The translations under genes and the position numbers were made by a program. From Peromyscus leucopus (taxonomy: Eukaryota > Chordata > Mammalia > Rodentia > Cricetidae), in the NCBI RefSeq assembly GCF_004664715.2, contig NC_051070.1, positions 40,450,456 through 40,514,455 of the forward strand: a stretch of DNA of 64,000 nt. Direction: 5' to 3'. Shown piece by piece: positions 35,518 to 45,654 of the stretch. Under the pieces are notes generated by a model. The model did no database searches. It saw nothing but the letters and a program-made list of their open reading frames with translations, and had not been told where the DNA came from. The first letter of the stretch is position 1. Every line of letters begins with the position of its first letter.

Positions 35518-35868
35518 AAGAATAATAAGAGGATATGTTTAAATGTTGGAATTTGAAACTCTTTACCTCCTTTCCATTTATACATCTTTTAAGTGTATTA
35601 AATGCAGAAAAAGCTATAATTTGCATTTAATGGTTTAATTATTAAAATGGAGGGGGGAAAGTTCTTATAATTTACACTTTTTGAAGTGAGACTCTGTAAA
35701 AAGTATAATCCTTAATCACATGATAAATGTCAGAAGTCATCCTTAAAATTGTATTCTTTAAGTAAAGTTCATCAGAAAATATGTCACAGACAAATGCTAA
35801 ATAAACAGTATTCAATTTTTCCAAGTGTATTGCTTTAAGTATTTAAAAATAATAAATAAATGATAGAC

Positions 35869-36283
35869 TGCTATGAGATATCTTTCTGTATGCTGTGAAT
35901 ATATGTTGCTCCTATTCGTTAAAAAATAAAGCTGCAATGAATGGCCTATGGCAGAACAGGATTTGGCCAGGCAGGAAACCCAAAAGAGACAGAGAGAGAA
36001 GAAAGGCAGAATCAAAGCAGACACTGGGAACCACCACCAGGAGAAGCAAGATGTGAGAAAACAGGCAATGCCATGAAGCCACATGGCAAAACAGATTAAT
36101 AGGAAAGAGTTGAGTTAAACTGTAAGATCTAGCTAGCAAGAAGCCTGAGCCACAAACCAAACGGTTTATAATTAATATAGGCCTCTGAATGATTGTTGTA
36201 TAAGTGGCTGCCAGGGCTTTGGTGGAGAGATTCATCTCTACTGGACAGCAGGGCTAAGTGGGATAGAGAAACCTCCACCTACA
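35869..36283 (+). repeat. 5' LTR of the nested provirus
   Basis: TG at 35869-35870, CA ending at 36283 (ctccacctaca). About 415 bp, class II style. Confidence 0.85.
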
Positions 36284-36305
36284 TTGGATGCCTATACATG
36301 GTGGC
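36284..36305 (+). promoter_or_regulatory. Degenerate primer-binding site
   Basis: ttggatgcctatacatggtgg directly after the LTR CA end. Its spacing and TGG...GTGG frame fit a decayed tRNA-Lys type PBS. Position is the main support. Confidence 0.5.
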
Positions 36306-36760
36306 AGGAGTTTCCATCTAAAACCTGAGAGAACTTAGGAACAGATTCTAGAAGGGAGCCAGAGCAGCTTCCTAGTTCATGTCTGTCATGACTGGCTGGA
36401 ATTCAGAGATATGTCCCCTGGTCACTGAGGGCTTCAGCAGCAACATGGTGGGTTCCTGCGGTCTCTCATGGGCTGCAATACAAAGAGACTTCTCCCAGTC
36501 GCTGTCTGTGGGCTTGGGAGCACAGCTTTGGACTTAAAAACACAGGAATGCTATTTAACACTGCTTCTCAGAAGTGAGGAAGTAAGTGTGACACATTGGC
36601 ACCTGTGCCATGTTGAAAAGTCAAGCAGGGTGAAGCTAGCAGCCAGAGATGCTGCCACTTTCATTCCAGCCATGCAGCTTAACAGACTAAAATCTCTCCT
36701 GGTCAGAACATGATTACAGATACATTGGAAGAACAGATTCAGATGGAAAAAAAAAATTAC
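36306..36760 (+). other. Provirus leader region, non-coding
   Basis: Between the PBS-like site and the inserted LTR. Open frames are short (81 codons at most) and show no Gag motif. Confidence 0.5.
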
Positions 36761-36891
36761 TCTAAATGGGTTTGGGATAATGCTTTTGTACACTGGTTTT
36801 ATAAAACGCTGATTGACCACTAGCCAGACAGGAAGTATAGGCAGGGCAAGCAAACTAAAGAAATGCTAGGTAGAGGAAGGGCAGATTCAGG

Positions 36892-37288
36892 TGTAGTAAA
36901 AATTTTCCTGTGTCCTGGCCAGCCGGGGGTTGGGACATATCTCTCCTACTCGTGTCCCCCACGTAAACACACAGAGGCATATATTAATTATAACTACTTG
37001 GCCATTAGCTCAGGCTTATTACTGACTAGCTCTTACATTTAAATTAACCCATAATTCTTATCTATGTTTAGCCATGTGGCTTGTTACCTTTTCTCATTTC
37101 TGCCTTGTCATCTTGCCATCTCTATGCCTGGCTGGTGACTCCCGACTCTGCTCTTCCTCTTCCCAGCATTCCTTTAGTCTGCTCACCCCACTTATACTTC
37201 CTGCCTGGCTATTGGTCAGTTAGCATTTTATTTATCAACCAATCAGAGCAACACATATTCACAACATACAGAATGATATTCCACAGCA
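36892..37288 (-). mobile_element. Inverted LTR nested in another LTR
   Basis: Complete LTR on the minus strand: starts TGCTGTGGAATATC (at 37288) and ends ...TACTACA (at 36892). Sequence of the surrounding LTR continues directly on both sides (agattcagg before, gtcaagagtcaccagcc after). Candidate TSD ttcagg/gtcaag matches at only 4 of 6 positions. Confidence 0.85.
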
Positions 37289-37389
37289 GTCAAGAGTCAC
37301 CAGCCAGACACAGAAGAAGCAAGATGTGAAGGCAGAACTGAGAAAAGGTACTAAGCCACGTGGCTAAACATAAATAAGAATTATGGGTT

Positions 37390-37523
37390 ATAGTGGCTGT
37401 TAATGTATTATTGTAGTTTGTCAACTGTATTTCTTTCCAACCTTTTGATGGAAACATGTAATTGTTAAAACTATCAAATTAAAAGCATTTGAATTAAAGT
37501 AAAAAAAAAAACAGTAAAAAAAA
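37390..37523 (+). pseudogene. Retroposed mRNA 3' end, 134 bp, source unknown
   Basis: A short non-repeat segment ending gcatttgaattaaag followed by an A-rich tail (A11, cagt, A9) and containing attaaa polyadenylation-signal-like hexamers. It is flanked by a perfect 13-bp TSD (agaattatgggtt) at 37377-37389 and 37524-37536, and its removal restores the LTR. This is what L1 machinery makes from a 5'-truncated cellular mRNA. I cannot identify the parent transcript. Confidence 0.8.
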
Positions 37524-37913
37524 AGAATTATGGGTTCATTTAAGTGTAAAAGCTAGTCAGTAGTAAGCCTGAGCTAATGGCCATACAGTTAATAAGCAAT
37601 ATAAGCCTCTGTGTGTTTGCTTGGGTCTGAGTGACTGCAGGACCGGGCAGGACACAGAAAAACTTCTGGCTATAAGTATGTCTAAAAATATACATAGGCT
37701 TAAGGAAGAAAAGTAGAAGGGTAGAAATAATCCTTAAAAACTAGAATAATAAAAACTATAATAAGCCATGTAAAGATGGAAATTACAGAGTCTGGATACT
37801 GCATATTAATTGTTGTCTTTGGGATTTTTAACTATAGAGAGACATTTGATTATGGGTCACTAAGTTAAAACAATATGTATGTTTTAAAGGTATCTTGACT
37901 TTAAAATTTGTGT

Positions 37914-38080
37914 CTAGCTTGCAGTGGTGGCACATGCCTTTAATCCCAGCATTTAGGAGGCAGAGGCAGGTGGATCTCTGAGTTTGAGGACAGCCTGGTC
38001 TACAGAGCAAATTCTAGGATAGGCTCCAAAAGCTACACAGAGAAACCCTGTCTTGAAAAACCTAAATAAATAAATAAATA
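37914..38080 (+). mobile_element. B1 SINE with perfect TSD
   Basis: Forward B1 of the older type (aggctccaaaagctacacag) with an (AAAT)n tail. A perfect 12-bp TSD (taaaatttgtgt) lies at 37902-37913 and 38081-38092. Inserted in the provirus interior. Confidence 0.95.
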
Positions 38081-38092
38081 TAAAATTTGTGT

Positions 38093-39646
38093 TTAAGGAT
38101 ATGTTGCTTTAGAAAGAGGTTCTCATTTTGTTTCTACAAAGATGAAAATTTGTGGATTGTTCTAGGTTAATATGGTTTGATCAAACAAGAACCCTGAAAA
38201 ATCTCTAATGGTAATAGATTGTCCAGATGATCCAACCTTTCAGAGCTACTCTGTTGCAGTTTCCTCTGAGTTCTGCATCCATAATGGCCTCAAGGCTGCT
38301 GGATGAGATGATCTAGCATCACAGACTACTCCAGTCAGGACCTGACTATAATCCTAAATTTTTTTTCAGCCCTATGAGATTACCAGTGCACACAATCAGT
38401 AGGAAGTAGCCTAGAATACTACACCCACATTCCCAAAAAATGAATTACAGATGTTTGTCTTTATTTAGGGAGTTTGGTTACAAATTGTCATTGGTCACAG
38501 TCAATCTCTTTCTAAAACAGAAAGGGAGACATGACATAGAAATGATGGAAAAAAATGGTAGATTATTAAATCTACTTTAATCCAAAAAACAACTGTTAAT
38601 CTTACATGTTTTACATCATTATGGATTTTAGTTTATTGATACAAATTTAAAGTTAATTTTGTTATATTGCATGCATATTTCTACTCTTGTTCATGGTATT
38701 ATGTTTATTTAGCTCATTTAATAATGTAATTTAAAAGTAGAAATTAATAGTCATCTATGCTAGTCAAACTTACAGTTATGTTAATTAGGTTTTCTAGATA
38801 TGCAGAGATATGTGTCAAATGGATAGGTAATCTTCAAACAGTTCAAAGACCTACAGAATATGGCATTTAAAATGTTTTAAGAATATATACTTTCCTCAAC
38901 AGTGAGACTGGTTTGCTTCTGGCAGCACCAGTTTACTTCAAAGAGAAAGATGAGCATTGAAGACACTGCATATGGAGTTTTTCTTCTTCTTGGAAAACAG
39001 GCTATTTTGCTAAGAAACTGCTCATGACTGGATTGCTTGACAGTATGTTGTATAAACTGGGAATGCAGGACCCATGGGAAAGTGACCTGAACTTTGCCAA
39101 AATAAGGGTAGATTGTCCTTTGGGTTCCTGTGTCACAGAAGATACCACCAGACATTCTGCAGGACACAGAGGAAAGTCACTGATGACCTTTGGTAATAGA
39201 TGAGACAATCCTTCAAATTTTCTGCTTCACTAAAAAGTCTGCCAGAGTCCCTAAGCCTATAGACTGAAGATGGATGCACCGACATTGCAGAGGAATTTTA
39301 GGTGACTGTCCAGGCATCTAGATATCTCTCTCATTTCTAGAATTTTACAAGTTGTTTACAATGCAATTCCTGTTTACTCAGGTAATTTTATATCCTCCTG
39401 GGGTCATTGATGGAGTCAATGACTACACAATTATAGTTTTCCTTAATCATAATGAAAGGTAAATTAGATATGAAACTTTAGACTCACAAAAATAGAATAG
39501 ATGATAGAGTATTTTCTTTAATTTTGCCAAATACAAATAGACTAAATACTGGAACTGTAATTCTTGTTTGATAAATGTCTTGTTATATGTAATTTTACTG
39601 TGTTAAAGTTAGAACTTTCCTTTTTGATTTGACAGATAAGTGGAAG
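38093..39646 (+). other. Provirus interior, 3' part, non-coding
   Basis: ERV-like non-coding sequence up to the 3' LTR. It includes aaaacagaaagggagacatg at 38515 and a purine-rich stretch just before 39647. The longest frames run on the minus strand (39002-39208) and lack known motifs. Confidence 0.5.
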
Positions 39647-40030
39647 TGCTGTGAGATGTCTTTCTGTATGCTATGAATATTTGTTGCTCTCATTGGTTAA
39701 TAAATAAAGCTGCATTGGCCTATGGCAAAACAGGATAGAGCCAGGCAGAAAATCCAAGAGAGATGAGAGAGAGAAAGGCGGTGTCAGAGCAGATGCTGTG
39801 TGCTGCTGCCAGAAGAAGTAAGATGTGATAGAACATGTAATGCCATGAAGCCATATGGCAAAATATAGATTAATAGGACTGGGTTGAGTTAAGTGTAAGA
39901 GCTAGCTAGCAAGAAGCCTGAGCCATAGACCAAAGAGTTTGTAATTAATATAAGCCTCTGAATGTTGGGTGGGAAAGATTCGTCTGGACCAGACCAAGGG
40001 CCTAGGTGGGACAGAGAAACTTCCCCTACA
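39647..40030 (+). repeat. 3' LTR of the nested provirus
   Basis: TGCTGTGAG start, cccctaca end, 384 bp. Same subfamily as the LTR at 35869-36283, differing by scattered substitutions and small indels. Confidence 0.85.
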
Positions 40031-40036
40031 ATAGAT

Positions 40037-40775
40037 AGGGGCATTGATAATCAGAAAGATGCTTATTGACTTAGAATGGAATTTCCTATCTGTACTGTGT
40101 ACATTATCCCAGGAGTAGACCAACTAGAGGTTTTAAACTATATTTATGAAAAGCGTGTTAAATTTGTTCACATTTAAAGTTCTTGAAAGAAGTTGAGTGG
40201 AAAGCAACTGTGTGTATAAATATATACAATTTAACCTTTAAAGAAATAACTTCAAAGAAATAGGTTCAGGATGTAGATTATTATGCTAATACATCATAGG
40301 GTAATAGAACCTCTATTAATATACTTACTTTCATCAAGTGCAATAGTGAATAAATTACTTAAAAATATAATATTGTTATTTTTAAGCTTGAGGGGAAAAA
40401 TAACCATAGACTATAGAGTAAGTGTCAAAAATGCAGAAATTGATTACCTAAATTAACTTTGCTGTTAATGGATTTCCCATATAATTAAGTATGTAAGTCA
40501 TGAGCCTGGAAAGTGATAAATTGCTAGAGGAGAACATAGTCACATATGAAATGACTAAATGTAGAAATAGCATTATCCATTATATATAAAGTATAAGTAT
40601 TAAGAACACTCTAAAATTAAAATCAGCATTAACAAGCTTCCTTGTAGAAGATAGACCTTGAATATACTACCATATACATATAACTGAGAGGACAGAGTCA
40701 ATCTAGGCACTCAGCAGAAATAACAATTATGTAACTATCTCAGAATCCCAAGATATATTGTAATGAGATTAAGGG
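40037..40775. other. AT-rich stretch, nothing recognised
   Basis: No repeat or coding signal seen. Confidence 0.5.
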
Positions 40776-40779
40776 GGAA

Positions 40780-41100
40780 AATCAGTCACAAGTTCAATAT
40801 TTTTTCACAGAATTCTGAAATCGGCCTAACTTTATCTCTCCTCCCTCATTTGACCTCTTTTTAGCTGTGTACATACCAAAATCATACACTGTAAAATTCC
40901 TGGCTAATCAGGTGCCCCAAAGGTGGATACAGCTTGCAAAGAAGAATAGACTGTCACCAGCAGGACAGTCATTGTGCAATATCACCCTGATGTTAGTTCC
41001 CATATGTGTATTATAAAATGTTGTTCTATAAATCATCATTCACTGGAGCCCATGGGTCTCTGTTTTCTGTGACCTTCCTTCAAGCTTACCATTGCAAAGA
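40780..41100 (+). mobile_element. Possible old LTR
   Basis: Pyrimidine-rich start, tattataaaatg (TATA-like) at 41010, tataaatcatc, and an end wording (gggtctctgttttctgtgacc) seen in several rodent LTRs. Borders and family uncertain. Confidence 0.3.
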
Positions 41101-42744
41101 TATACATAAAAAATGAATTTTAAAACTTCAAGACTGAAAAAAGTGGCATTCACATGCTAAAATATATGGCAAGAATCAAGCAAACAGATGGAATAAACAG
41201 TAGGAGGATGAAGATTGAAAAATCTTATTTGATTAGCCCAAGAAACACCATATGACATCGTTCTGAAATGGCAATGCGTGTATATTCTCAAACTCTCCAG
41301 ATGAACTTATTAGTGCAGTAAGCCAATAGAATTTTAACAACTATGTTTCTTTGTTTCTGATTTTATCAATGCTATAGCGTTTGCATTATTACTTACTTTT
41401 TCTCTCTAAAATCTTAGCTGCAAATCTAAAGAAACTGCTTTAGATGGCCACTCTAGACTAAAAATATATTTGGGAAAATAATGCTAATGTGTTGACGTGA
41501 ATCAACTGTACAGAATGTAAAATCTGAAGCTCCCATATGGTAAACAGACAATGGCAAAAACACATCATTTTAAGCATTTTGCAATGGTTCCAAACTGACT
41601 TGGACCATTTATAGCTTGTCAATATAATCTTTGCAGTTTCAATTGAATACCAAAGCAAGACTATGAAAAGTGTATGTATTTTCAATGTAATGTTGATTGT
41701 TCTACTTATACTTAAAATTAGAAGCTGAATAGATGACACATTTTATCTTATGAATAATTTTAATTATGTGGTTTCTATGGCATACTGAAATGATATATTG
41801 AATTTAGAATTTCTCTTTTTTTTCACAATATGCCTTTAATTTAAATAGAATTACATTACTTCCCACCTTAGGATTCTTAATGCTGGGCTCTAGAAAATAA
41901 TAATGCCATACTTCATTAAAATATATGTCTATTATAACTCATTTGAATCCCTACTTCCAATTTTGTAAAACTTAGACTTTAGTCTGACATTCAGTGCTGA
42001 TTAAGATGTTATTATAATTTCATGCTCCAAACACATTCCATCTTCCATCATTTTTGTTTTATTGAAAAAAAAAGTGAAAGACTTAAGGGTAATCCTGGGC
42101 TGGCAAGTAACATATATCAATATTTCATGCTTAGGATAATCATGCCATGATGATTGCAGTTGTGGTTCTAAGTTTTCCTTGCTAGGTAGGGAGATGATTG
42201 CTTTCATCTTTTGGTAGTTTGCATGGAGACTTCTAGTACAATAAAAGTTAGTCTTTGGGGAAAAAATTTTCAGGTCAGATCAGTCTCAGGTTATCTTGGT
42301 CCTGGGTCTGAAGTCATTGGTGTCTTTAGCAAGAGTGACTTACCTAATAACTCTGGGAAGCTGCCAATGGCAATACCTATAGTTCATGTTTGGGGAGTCT
42401 CTTGGACAGCTCTGATTAATGACACCAAAGGAGGCATCTCATGGTGAAGTTTTTGTTAGACACTCTATGGCACTTGGGGGAACATTTTCAACCCAGAATG
42501 ATAAATTTCATTTAAACTCTTTATATATGTACACAAAACTTATTTGTATTATATGTAATTTTAGGTGGAAAAATATGATTCCTCAGGATGTTTTCAGACA
42601 TCCTTGCAGTTATTGGACATCCCTGCTTCCTTCTTCTGTAATTATCTTCCCCACCCTAAACTTCCTAACTAAAGGCTCCCATTTTTCAGATTTTCCCTTT
42701 CAAATGACTTCTGCAGTGTAATTTTTGTCGCTGTTGCTGTTCCT
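41101..42744. other. AT-rich stretch, nothing recognised
   Basis: About 1.6 kb without recognisable repeat. The longest frame is 100 codons (42419-42721), with no motif I know. Confidence 0.5.
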
Positions 42745-43133
42745 TTGCATGATCTTCTTTGACATTCTTGGTTTCCACAATTACTCAAAGTTATATATTT
42801 AAATCTGAAAGTCTTATACTAGGAAGTACAGATGAAAATTTGTGACAAATTTATGTTTGGGTCTGGATTACTTCACACAATATGACCATTTCTAGTCCTA
42901 TCCATTTACCTCAAAATTTTATGAGTTTGGTTTAATTTTAAGTCAAGTAGTATTCCATAGTGTATATGTACTTCATTTTCATTATCCACACATCATCTGA
43001 ATGATACTTAGGCTGTTTCTATTTTCTAGCTATTGTGAACAGTGTAGCAGTGAACATGGCTGAGCCAGTGTTTATAGAATAGGATGTTGAGTTCTTTGAA
43101 CATGGGATGAGGAATGATATAATTCTATCATAT
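42745..43133 (-). mobile_element. Ancient L1 ORF2 3' part, inverted
   Basis: Plus strand holds reversed late-ORF2/3' L1 wording: ggattacttcacacaatatgacc, tagtattccatagtgtatatgtac, gctgtttctattttctagctattgtgaacag. Part of a larger inverted L1 that resumes at 43585 and 45655. Confidence 0.75.
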
Positions 43134-43535
43134 GTAGATGTAACTAACTGTCTTATTAAATAAGAAACACAGAAACAATGTAAAGGAGAAAGCCGAGAGA
43201 TCAGAGCTCAGAGCTAAAATCTCACCCTTCCTCCTGCTGTCCCAGCTTCGCGAAAAAAGAGACCTACTTCCTGTCTGTTCTTTTTTTTATAGTATGTTGT
43301 TCTGCCTTCTCATTGGTTGTAAACCCAAACACATGACTGCCTCGTCACTGTCTGAATATACAGCCCCCTAGGTCTTAAAGGCATATGTCTCCAATGCTGG
43401 CTATATCCCTGAACACACAGAGATCTATGGGATTAAAGGCGTGTGCCACCACTGCCACACTCTTGCTATGGCTCTAATAGCTCTGACCCCCGGACAACTT
43501 TATTTATTAACATACAATCAAAATCACATTTCAGT
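43134..43535 (-). mobile_element. Composite LTR-like repeat with B1-like core (copy 1)
   Basis: On the minus strand: ttaataaataaagttgtcc, then ggtggcacacgcctttaatccca, then atactataaaaaaaag (TATA-like), then the end ttatttaataagacagttagtt. Same arrangement as the copies at 47605, 57205 and 63564, but diverged. It splits the inverted L1. Confidence 0.6.
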
Positions 43536-43584
43536 ACAATTAGATTACCACCACAATCATAGGGTAGATTTATATCTCCTATTT

Positions 43585-43645
43585 TTAGTATTGTCCAAAC
43601 TGATTTCCAGAATGGCTGTACCAGTTTGTGTGTGGGGTCCCTGCA
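43585..43645 (-). mobile_element. Ancient L1, inverted, small block
   Basis: tgtccaaactgatttccagaatggctgtaccagtttg is reversed late-ORF2 sequence, bridging the blocks at 42745 and 45655. Confidence 0.65.
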
Positions 43646-43927
43646 AGTATTGGAGCTGAAAAGGAAGTGACCTTCAAAAGGTAAGAAGGAAACTTGATTC
43701 AGCACAACTTACTTAGCCAGTGCTGGTTCAAACTTATCTTTATTTATTTATTTATTTTTCAACTTGACACACAATTATATTTATTATGTCATGATTAATT
43801 TCCAAATGTAAAATAATAACCAGGTCTTAATATTGCCTAAACATAATATAATTATTCCAAGTACAGAACAAACACATTATGTATTACACCAGCTCAAAAT
43901 TATGCCTAACATGATTTAATTATCCCT
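43646..43927. other. Unrecognised stretch with a (TTTA)n tract
   Basis: Contains (TTTA)n at 43738-43758; nothing else recognised. Confidence 0.4.
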
Positions 43928-44128
43928 TGTAGTTGGAATTTTCCTGTGTCTACCTAGCTCCTGCAGCTGCTTAGACCCAAGCAAGCTCACAGAGACTTAT
44001 ATTACTTATAAACTGTATGGCTGTGGCAGGCTTCTTACTATCTAGTTCTTATATCTTAAATTAACCCATTTCTATAAATCTATAATAAATCTATAAATTG
44101 CCATGTGGCTTGTGGATTACCGGTACTT
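43928..44128 (-). mobile_element. Truncated LTR, inverted
   Basis: Starts tgtagttggaattttcctg and reads like the LTR at 52022 (cttatatcttaaattaaccc, gccatgtggcttgtgg). It stops abruptly at ggtac, where the T-rich tail of the retrocopy begins. Confidence 0.8.
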
Positions 44129-44850
44129 TTTTGTTTGTTTGTTTGTTTTTTAGCTCCAGCCATCTTTATTTATACATCAAAAACAAGCATGCTTTTCCAT
44201 AATAACAAACATGTTTTTTCCATCCTCCATTAACCCCCAGCAAAAACAAATATGTCAAATGTGTTTTTCCCAACTTTAACATCAAAACAGCTTTAAACCC
44301 AAAACAACAGTTATCATTTTGCTGGCTTGGCCAAATATTGAGTTGGGTACATCCTGTCTTTACAAAACTAAAAGATAATTGACATAGGCACACATTTTCA
44401 AGAACAACAATATCATTCAAAACATATTTACAGAAATAGGGGTGATCTGCCTCCGATCCTGTCAGCTCTGAATCAGAACAGCTCCCAGGCTCTTTCAGAC
44501 AGCTGGCTTCCCCAGACAAGAAACCTGAGAAGCATCAGCTCCCAAAGAATTTTAGGGGAAAATATTGGAGAAAAATTGGGTTTCCAGGAATGATCACATC
44601 TGTTCCATGCAAGATTGACAAAATGACACTAAATCCACCAAGAGAATCATCAATATCATGAGAGAGAAGAGAGAATGCAGGCTCCATGGTCCCAGCAGTA
44701 TCCTGCAGTATCCTGAAGTCCACTGGTCCTTGCCGAGTAAGACTGTCCCTGTGGGCTTTTACCTCATCTGGATCTGTTGGACAAGCACTCATATACTGGT
44801 CCAAAACTAGACTGCAGGGCTCCCAACAGAGAATCATTGGTCTGAGGGCA
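44129..44850 (-). pseudogene. Processed pseudogene of an unidentified mRNA
   Basis: On the minus strand: a 100-codon open stretch (44837-44535; DQYMSACPTDPDEVKAHRDS, LSHDIDDSLGG), then about 380 bases of 3'UTR-like sequence, an AATAAA at 44165-44170, and an A/AAAC-rich tail beginning ~15 bases later (44127-44150). A signal-plus-tail arrangement with no intron signs fits reverse transcription of a spliced, polyadenylated mRNA. The 5' end is not fixed. I do not recognise the protein. A second frame (44519-44166) runs through the UTR-like part and is probably not coding. Confidence 0.65.
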
Positions 44851-44869
44851 TATAATCAACCCAATATGG

Positions 44870-45065
44870 CAGGAATTTAACAAAGTTGGTCATATTGCTC
44901 CCACAGTCAAGAAGCAAGGGTAGATGAATGCTAACACCCAGCTGCTTTCTCCTTTTTTCCTTTTTATTTATCCTTGGACTTTAGGCCATAGGATGGTGCC
45001 ACCCAATTTCAGAGCTGGTCTCAGTTCAACTTCTCTGGAAATGTCCTTACAGATATGCCCCAAAC
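44870..45065 (-). repeat. Possible ancient interspersed repeat, inverted
   Basis: Reverse strand reads tggcaccatcctatggcctaaagtcc, ggagaaagcagctgggtgttagcattcatc, wording I associate with a common old dispersed repeat in rodents. Confidence 0.4.
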
Positions 45066-45262
45066 TTATCTTTATTTTTAATGTATTTAAGTGCATTACA
45101 ATTTTGAAAAAAAAAAAAACATTCCTGGCAACAATTATCCAAATCCTATGCACACAGTAAAGCTTAAGGCATCACTATATCAAACTCTTTTGCAAAGAGT
45201 GTGTGATATCTCTCCTAAAGATGTGTTCTATTGACTGATAAACAAAGATAAAGATAAAGGTC

Positions 45263-45406
45263 GGCCGGGCGTTGGCGCACGCCTTTAATCCAAGCACCCG
45301 GGAGGCAGAGGCAGGTGGATCTCTGTGAGTTCGAGGCCAGCCTGGGCTACCAAGTGAGCTCCAGGAAAGGCGCAAAGCTACACAGAGAAACCCTGTCTCG
45401 AAAAAC

Positions 45407-45434
<28 letters not shown>
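45263..45434 (+). mobile_element. B1 SINE, young, with perfect TSD
   Basis: Near-consensus forward B1 with ~28-A tail. A perfect 13-bp TSD (aaagataaaggtc) lies at 45250-45262 and 45435-45447. Confidence 0.96.
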
Positions 45435-45439
<5 letters not shown>

Positions 45440-45654
45440 TAAAGGTCTATGGAGCCAAAGGCTGTTATAAACATTCTGGGGGATTTTGGTAATTGCTGAC
45501 CCTACAGAAAGCAAAGGTCATTAGGTTAGTAACCGCAACCACTTCCAGTCTTCTGGATAAAAAAAAAAAACAGTATACATTTTCTCTATTGAGAAGACAA
45601 GCATGCAGTATAAACAGTCCTAATTTATCCAGTGTGGATCTGTTAGCATGTGTG

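Larger units (their letters stand above)
36767..37680 (+). mobile_element. Solo LTR inserted in the provirus (host of two inserts)
   Basis: A second, different LTR subfamily in the same orientation: 36767-36891 and 37289-37680. It is flanked by a perfect 6-bp TSD, tctaaa, at 36761-36766 and 37681-37686. Removing the inverted LTR (36892-37288) and the mRNA-tail insertion (37390-37536) leaves about 370 bp, the normal size of its relatives here. The last bases (tatg) deviate from CA, so the right border rests on the TSD. Confidence 0.8.
35869..40030 (+). mobile_element. Non-autonomous provirus skeleton with nested inserts
   Basis: 5' LTR 35869-36283 and 3' LTR 39647-40030 are the same subfamily (shared ctttctgtatgct, gctctcattggttaataaataaagctgc, agctagctagcaagaagcctgagcc). 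Flanking hexamers atagac (35863-35868) and atagat (40031-40036) form a near-perfect TSD. A degenerate lysine-type PBS follows the 5' LTR (36284-36305), and a purine-rich agataagtggaag lies directly before the 3' LTR. The interior has no recognisable gag, pol or env, so it looks non-autonomous; mys-like elements of deer mice are a known analogy. It carries an LTR (36767-37680) and a B1 (37914-38080). Confidence 0.85.

Noticed and set aside
36284..36766. Gag gene of the nested provirus
   Set aside because: Only short frames with no zinc knuckle or capsid motif.
35869..37680. LTR at 36767 as the 3' LTR of a short provirus starting at 35869
   Set aside because: Its sequence is a different subfamily and it has its own tctaaa TSD; the LTR at 39647 is the better partner.
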